Shown here: in pieces, positions 56,400 to 59,510 of the stretch
Layout of the letters: every line of letters starts with the position of its first letter
Position numbering within the stretch: the stretch's first letter is position 1
Assembly (NCBI GenBank): GCA_002731275.1
Contig: PCBK01000066.1
Location: 1-59,510, forward strand
Direction: 5' to 3'
DNA from: Deltaproteobacteria bacterium
GTDB lineage: Bacteria; Myxococcota_C; UBA6777
Length of the DNA: 59,510 nucleotides
Position numbers and translations under genes: made by a program
Notes under the pieces: model-generated
Databases searched by the model: none
What the model was told of the DNA's origin: nothing
The model's input: the letters and a program-made list of their open reading frames with translations, nothing else

Positions 56400-56762
56400 G
56401 CCGATCGTTTTTGCAAGTCAGTGTGTGATGAGGGGAGGTGTCGGCAAGGGGAGGGATGCACAGCAAACCATCTTCCAGGTATTTGTGTCAAAAGACAAAG
56501 CTCATCAAACGAGGTTTTCTGACGACGTCTTTTGCATTCCAAGCGCGACAACTCGTGAATAAGTGCATCGCTCCCCTTGCCAAACCGAGAGTCTCAAGGT
56601 TTGAGTCCGGATTGCTGGACGAACGTAAGCTCGGACTGAGAGGGTTCTTACACCCTTTCTTACTTGAACTGTATTGTTTTGCTGGAGTTGAAAAGGCGTT
56701 GTGTTGAGGGGTGTTGGAGTTGGGGCAGAAGGGAGGGGAGTCAAGCAGGCTGGACGCCTACA
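56400..56762. other. Intergenic region between HTTM 1 and the poly-lysine repeat gene
   Basis: About 360 bases between convergent genes. Contains a hairpin GAGTCCG ... CGGACTGAG near 56601-56640 with a 20-base loop. No gene or terminator is clear. Confidence 0.4.
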
Positions 56763-57248
56763 TTACTTCTTTTTCTTGAAGACTTTGCGCTTCTTGAAGA
56801 TTTTGGGCTTCTTCTTGAAAACTCGGGGTTTCTTGAAGAATTTGGGCTTCTTGAAGAATTTTGGTTTCTTGTAGAACTTGGGCTTCTTGAAGAAACGGGG
56901 CTTCTTGAAGAACTTGGGCTTCTTAAAGAAACGGGGTTTCTTGTAGAAGCGGGGTTTTTTGAAGAACTTGGGTTTCTTGAAGAAGCGGGGCTTTTTGTAG
57001 AAGCGGGGCTTTTTGAAGAACTTGGGTTTCTTGAAGAAGCGGGGTTTTTTGAAGAACTTGGGTTTTTTGTAGAAGCGGGGCTTCTTGAAGAATTTGGGTT
57101 TTTTGAAGAACTTGGGTTTCTTTTTGAAGATTTTGGGCTTCTTCTTGAAGACTTTGGGCTTCTTCTTGAAGACTTTTGCGTTGGCAGCTGTCGAACCTAC
57201 AACGACAAATGCAAAGCAAGCGAGGATCAAGGTAGCGATTCTTCTCAT
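56763..57248 (-). CDS. Secreted protein of tandem F(F/Y)KKP(K/R) hexapeptides
   Basis: 161 residues: a normal signal peptide (about 1-24, cleavage near ANA-KVF) followed by a mature chain with no acidic residue. It has three VFKKKPK-type heptads, sixteen exact hexapeptides of K/R-F-F/Y-K-K-P, then three more heptads and a KKKK end. AGGAG precedes the ATG, and the signal peptide argues that this frame is the real one. DNA repeats of 18 bases underlie it; synonymous codon changes between repeats suggest selection on the peptide. It sits between two HTTM paralogues. I know no family; polyanion binding is likely from charge (inference). Confidence 0.8.
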   Translation of the reverse strand: MRRIATLILACFAFVVVGSTAANAKVFKKKPKVFKKKPKIFKKKPKFFKKPKFFKKPRFYKKPKFFKKPRFFKKPKFFKKPRFYKKPRFFKKPKFFKKPRFYKKPRFFKKPKFFKKPRFFKKPKFYKKPKFFKKPKFFKKPRVFKKKPKIFKKRKVFKKKK

Positions 57249-57500
57249 AGTTGCTCCTATTGAGATGAGATTGGGAAGTTAGGGTGCCACACATCGATCA
57301 GAGGAGATCATACTGTTTTGTATACGGTTCTCTGATGTCATGTGTGGGTTTAGACGTCTTCTTCACAGCTGTATTCAAAAAAATGTACACTTTTTTTTCG
57401 TGCTTGAAAAGAGGGCTTCTCTTGTGTTTCTATCACCTGTCAGAAGTACATTTTTCACGTTTTGATGTGGACGCTTGGTCTGGACAGAAGGAGTGACCCC

Positions 57501-59156
57501 GTGGCATTTTTGGGAAGAGTATTTTCGGCGGATCTACGGTCTCTTGCACTATATCGTGTGTGTGTCAGTTTGGTGTTGTTGTACGATCTGTGGGTGCGTT
57601 CACATGACATCGTGGCGCACTACACAGATCAGGGCATTCTCACACGTGAGATGGCCATGAAGAACCTGCATTATCCATTGTCCTTTTCGCTGCACATGAT
57701 GAGCGGGCATTGGTTTGTGCAGGTGTTGTTGTTCCTCATTGCAGCGGCAGCGGGCTTTGCGCTGTTATTTGGTTGGCGGACACGGCTCGCGACCTTTGTC
57801 AGTTGGTTTTTGCTGCTCTCTTTGCAAACGCGCAACACGTTATTGTTGAATGCGGGGGATTCGATCCTCGTGATCACACTTTTTTGGGGGATGTTTATGC
57901 CCTTGGGGGCACGTTATTCCATCGATGCGATCAAGCATTCATACTCTCGTAAGGTGATCCCTGATTCGATCTCCTCGCTCGCGGTTGCTGCCTTTATGTT
58001 GCAATTGGGGTGTTTGTACTGGTTCAGCGTTGTGCTCAAGTCGGGCCCAGCCTGGCACAAGGACTTTACGGCGGTGTACTATGCGCTCCATGTTCGCGAA
58101 TTCATCACACCGACGGGGATGTACTTGAGGCAATTTGAGTGGATATTGCCTTTCTTGACGAGGGTGACGATCTGGACGGAGGTGGGCGCGCCGCTGTTGT
58201 TGTTCCTGCCATTTTTCGGTGGGAGGATTCGGCTCTTTGGGGTGGTTGCTTTACTTGGTATGCACTTCTCCTTTCAGCTCTGTCTCAACCTTGGGCTCTT
58301 CTCTGTCATCCCTCTCATCGCGCTCTTTCCTCTCCTGCCGACTGTCTTTTGGGAGATGTTGGAGAGATGTTGGATGCTCGTGAAGGGCTTCTTTCTGTTT
58401 GCTTTTTTGCAGACACTTGTACACGGTGTTTCGTCGCTTATGACGGCGTTGTTTGCTCCTCAGAGTGATCGTGAACACAGATCTTTTTCACTTCGTCAGA
58501 GTTTGTTCTCCAAGGTGTTGGTCGTTTGTGCGTTTGTCGTTGTCTTTTGGGCCAATGTTGCCTCGATTAAGCCGTCCTATACAATGCCTGAGTGGATGGA
58601 GTCTCTCCACTATGCGTTGCTCCTCGATCAAGAGTGGGTGATGTTTGCCCCTGAGCCTTCAAAGTACGACAGTTGGTATGCGATCCCTGGCGAACTTGCC
58701 GATCATTCTCACATCGATGTCTTCAAGGTCCACAACAATATCCCCAACCCGACAAAGGTAAATTGGGATGGTTACAAGCATCTCTCGATGAGGATTCGAA
58801 ATTATCGTTGGAGCAATTACTATATCCGTCTCTTTGATTACGATGAACCAAAAAACCTCAAGGTCTATTGGCCTCGATATATCCGTTATATGTGTGGTCA
58901 ATGGAACTCCAACGCCCCTGAACAAAAGCAGTTAATCGCGATTGGCGTGTTCATGTTGACGAGTCTAACAAAACTTAATGGAACAAGCGAACTCATCGAG
59001 AATAAGAGGGCATGGTTAGGTCGTTGTCCCGATGGTCAGGTGATCAAAGAAGAGACTGATGGCAAAGAGAAAACAGCCCCGACCACAAAGCCTGCAAGCT
59101 CTAAACCCACGACGAAATCAGCAAGTTCTAAACCTGCGACGAAATCAGCCCATTGA
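57501..59156 (+). CDS. HTTM-domain membrane protein, paralogue 2
   Basis: About 551 residues and clearly a duplicate of the gene at 54810: shared LRSLALYRV, LLYDLWVRSHD-VAHYTDQGIL, LFGWRTRLATF, LLGMHFSFQLCL-LGLFS and FWANVAS. The last part (CPDGQVIK) matches the end of paralogue 1, but then a tail of repeated KPASSKPTTKSASSKPATK-type units is added. I chose GTG 57501 because AAGGAG lies seven bases upstream and the alignment with paralogue 1 begins there; a TTG at 57462 is less likely. Membrane enzyme of unknown substrate. Confidence 0.82.
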   Translation: MAFLGRVFSADLRSLALYRVCVSLVLLYDLWVRSHDIVAHYTDQGILTREMAMKNLHYPLSFSLHMMSGHWFVQVLLFLIAAAAGFALLFGWRTRLATFVSWFLLLSLQTRNTLLLNAGDSILVITLFWGMFMPLGARYSIDAIKHSYSRKVIPDSISSLAVAAFMLQLGCLYWFSVVLKSGPAWHKDFTAVYYALHVREFITPTGMYLRQFEWILPFLTRVTIWTEVGAPLLLFLPFFGGRIRLFGVVALLGMHFSFQLCLNLGLFSVIPLIALFPLLPTVFWEMLERCWMLVKGFFLFAFLQTLVHGVSSLMTALFAPQSDREHRSFSLRQSLFSKVLVVCAFVVVFWANVASIKPSYTMPEWMESLHYALLLDQEWVMFAPEPSKYDSWYAIPGELADHSHIDVFKVHNNIPNPTKVNWDGYKHLSMRIRNYRWSNYYIRLFDYDEPKNLKVYWPRYIRYMCGQWNSNAPEQKQLIAIGVFMLTSLTKLNGTSELIENKRAWLGRCPDGQVIKEETDGKEKTAPTTKPASSKPTTKSASSKPATKSAH

Positions 59157-59168
59157 TAAGGGTTTTTT

Positions 59169-59404
59169 GCCGGCATATGCGGGGTTTTGCTAGAAATCTG
59201 ATCCGGCAGACGTTGCACCAGCGCAGCGCGCTGGACCGCATTTGAACCCCTTCGGGGTTGGGGCTTTACCACTGACAGAGCCCTTCTCGGAGAGGCTTCT
59301 CTTCGTGGCTGATTTGCTTCGTACGCTTTGCAACATATGCCTCGACAAACTCACCACCCTGTCACTTCGTGACATCCCTCCTCTCAAGTCTTTCGAGAGG
59401 AGGG
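59169..59404 (-). repeat. Structured repeat family, unit 4 (inverted)
   Basis: Read on the minus strand: first hairpin at 59376-59404 (same 10-base stem, loop GAAAGACTT), second hairpin at 59360-59374 (TGTCAC-GAA-GTGACA), then GGTGGTGAGTTTGTCGAGG. The middle differs from the other units and has its own hairpins (AACCCC / GGGGTT; CCAGCGC-GCT-GCGCTGG). The unit ends GTGCAACGTCTGCCGGATCA and TTTCTAGCAAAACCCCGCATATGCCGG. Confidence 0.72.
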
Positions 59405-59510
59405 ACCATTCACCCCATGTATACGAAGATTGAGGTCGGACACAAGGCCCGACCCTACTGAGATTCATCCGATATACACGAAGATTTTTCGTTTGTATCG
59501 CGATATCTCG
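59405..59510 (-). repeat. Tail fragments of the same repeat family
   Basis: On the minus strand, two copies of the unit tail (AATCTTCGTGTATATCGGATGAAT-like, about 59474-59451 and 59430-59410) surround a hairpin GGTCGG / CCGACC. This indicates that the array continues past the window end. Confidence 0.5.

Noticed and set aside
56664-57263. Long plus-strand ORF rich in Glu, Leu and Phe opposite the hexapeptide gene
   Set aside because: It is the antisense image of the 18-base repeats. The minus-strand frame has a signal peptide and an AGGAG site; the plus frame has neither and runs into unrelated sequence at both ends.
59242-59260. AACCCC-TTCG-GGGTT near the right end as an intrinsic terminator
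   Set aside because: No T-run follows (GGGGC instead), and it lies inside repeat unit 4, so it is treated as part of that structure.

Overview
The window is dense bacterial chromosome of roughly even base composition, with about 42 protein-coding genes on both strands and no tRNA, rRNA, prophage or CRISPR array that I can see. Hallmarks are several eukaryote-type Ser/Thr kinases (two closely related), PEGA domains, SUMF1-type and MopE-type (CNGLDDDxDG) secreted proteins, many cysteine-rich lipoproteins, HTTM membrane proteins and a GGDEF phosphorelay. Together these suggest Myxococcota or a neighbouring deltaproteobacterial lineage. That placement is inference from gene content, not from a marker phylogeny.

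Layout. 1-700: three direct copies of a structured repeat; the same family returns inverted at 59169-59404. 701-3425: a branched-chain aminotransferase divergent from a MocR/GntR-type regulator, with an array of TGACAAT-type palindromes between them and over the regulator start. 3540-12616: a SUMF1-domain protein, then overlapping rimI, Ser/Thr kinase and RNase D genes, then a response regulator, a three-receiver GGDEF protein, an Hpt protein and a membrane protein. 12664-19593: a MopE-like protein, a degenerate M48-like membrane protein, a CNT-type nucleoside transporter and a kelch-like protein. 19618-28577 (minus strand): mutS2, a small Cys-rich protein, a PEGA protein, two paralogous kinases and a lipoprotein. 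28816-37894: a FAD oxidoreductase with a NapH-like Fe-S membrane protein, an ABC exporter, and glgB translationally coupled to a GH57 protein.

37919-40404: a PaeR7I/XhoI-type restriction-modification pair; its predicted site CTCGAG is almost absent from the window. 40903-43583: comM and recA, both linked to DNA uptake and recombination. 43581-46037: a cassette (ParD-like RHH fusion, a gene with an in-frame stop, a small orphan) bracketed by two near-identical RNA-like terminator elements, the first starting at the recA stop codon. 46040-54105: secreted proteins, including two lipoproteins built from tandem 4-Cys repeats, a BRCT-LRR protein and a second MopE-like lipoprotein. 54447-54606: a MITE-like inverted repeat with G10/C10 tracts. 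54810-59156: two paralogous HTTM membrane proteins flanking a secreted protein made almost only of F(F/Y)KKP(K/R) hexapeptides.

The strongest candidates for undescribed biology are the covarying repeat family at the two ends, the RNA-bracketed cassette beside recA, and the HTTM / poly(FFKKPK) / HTTM locus.
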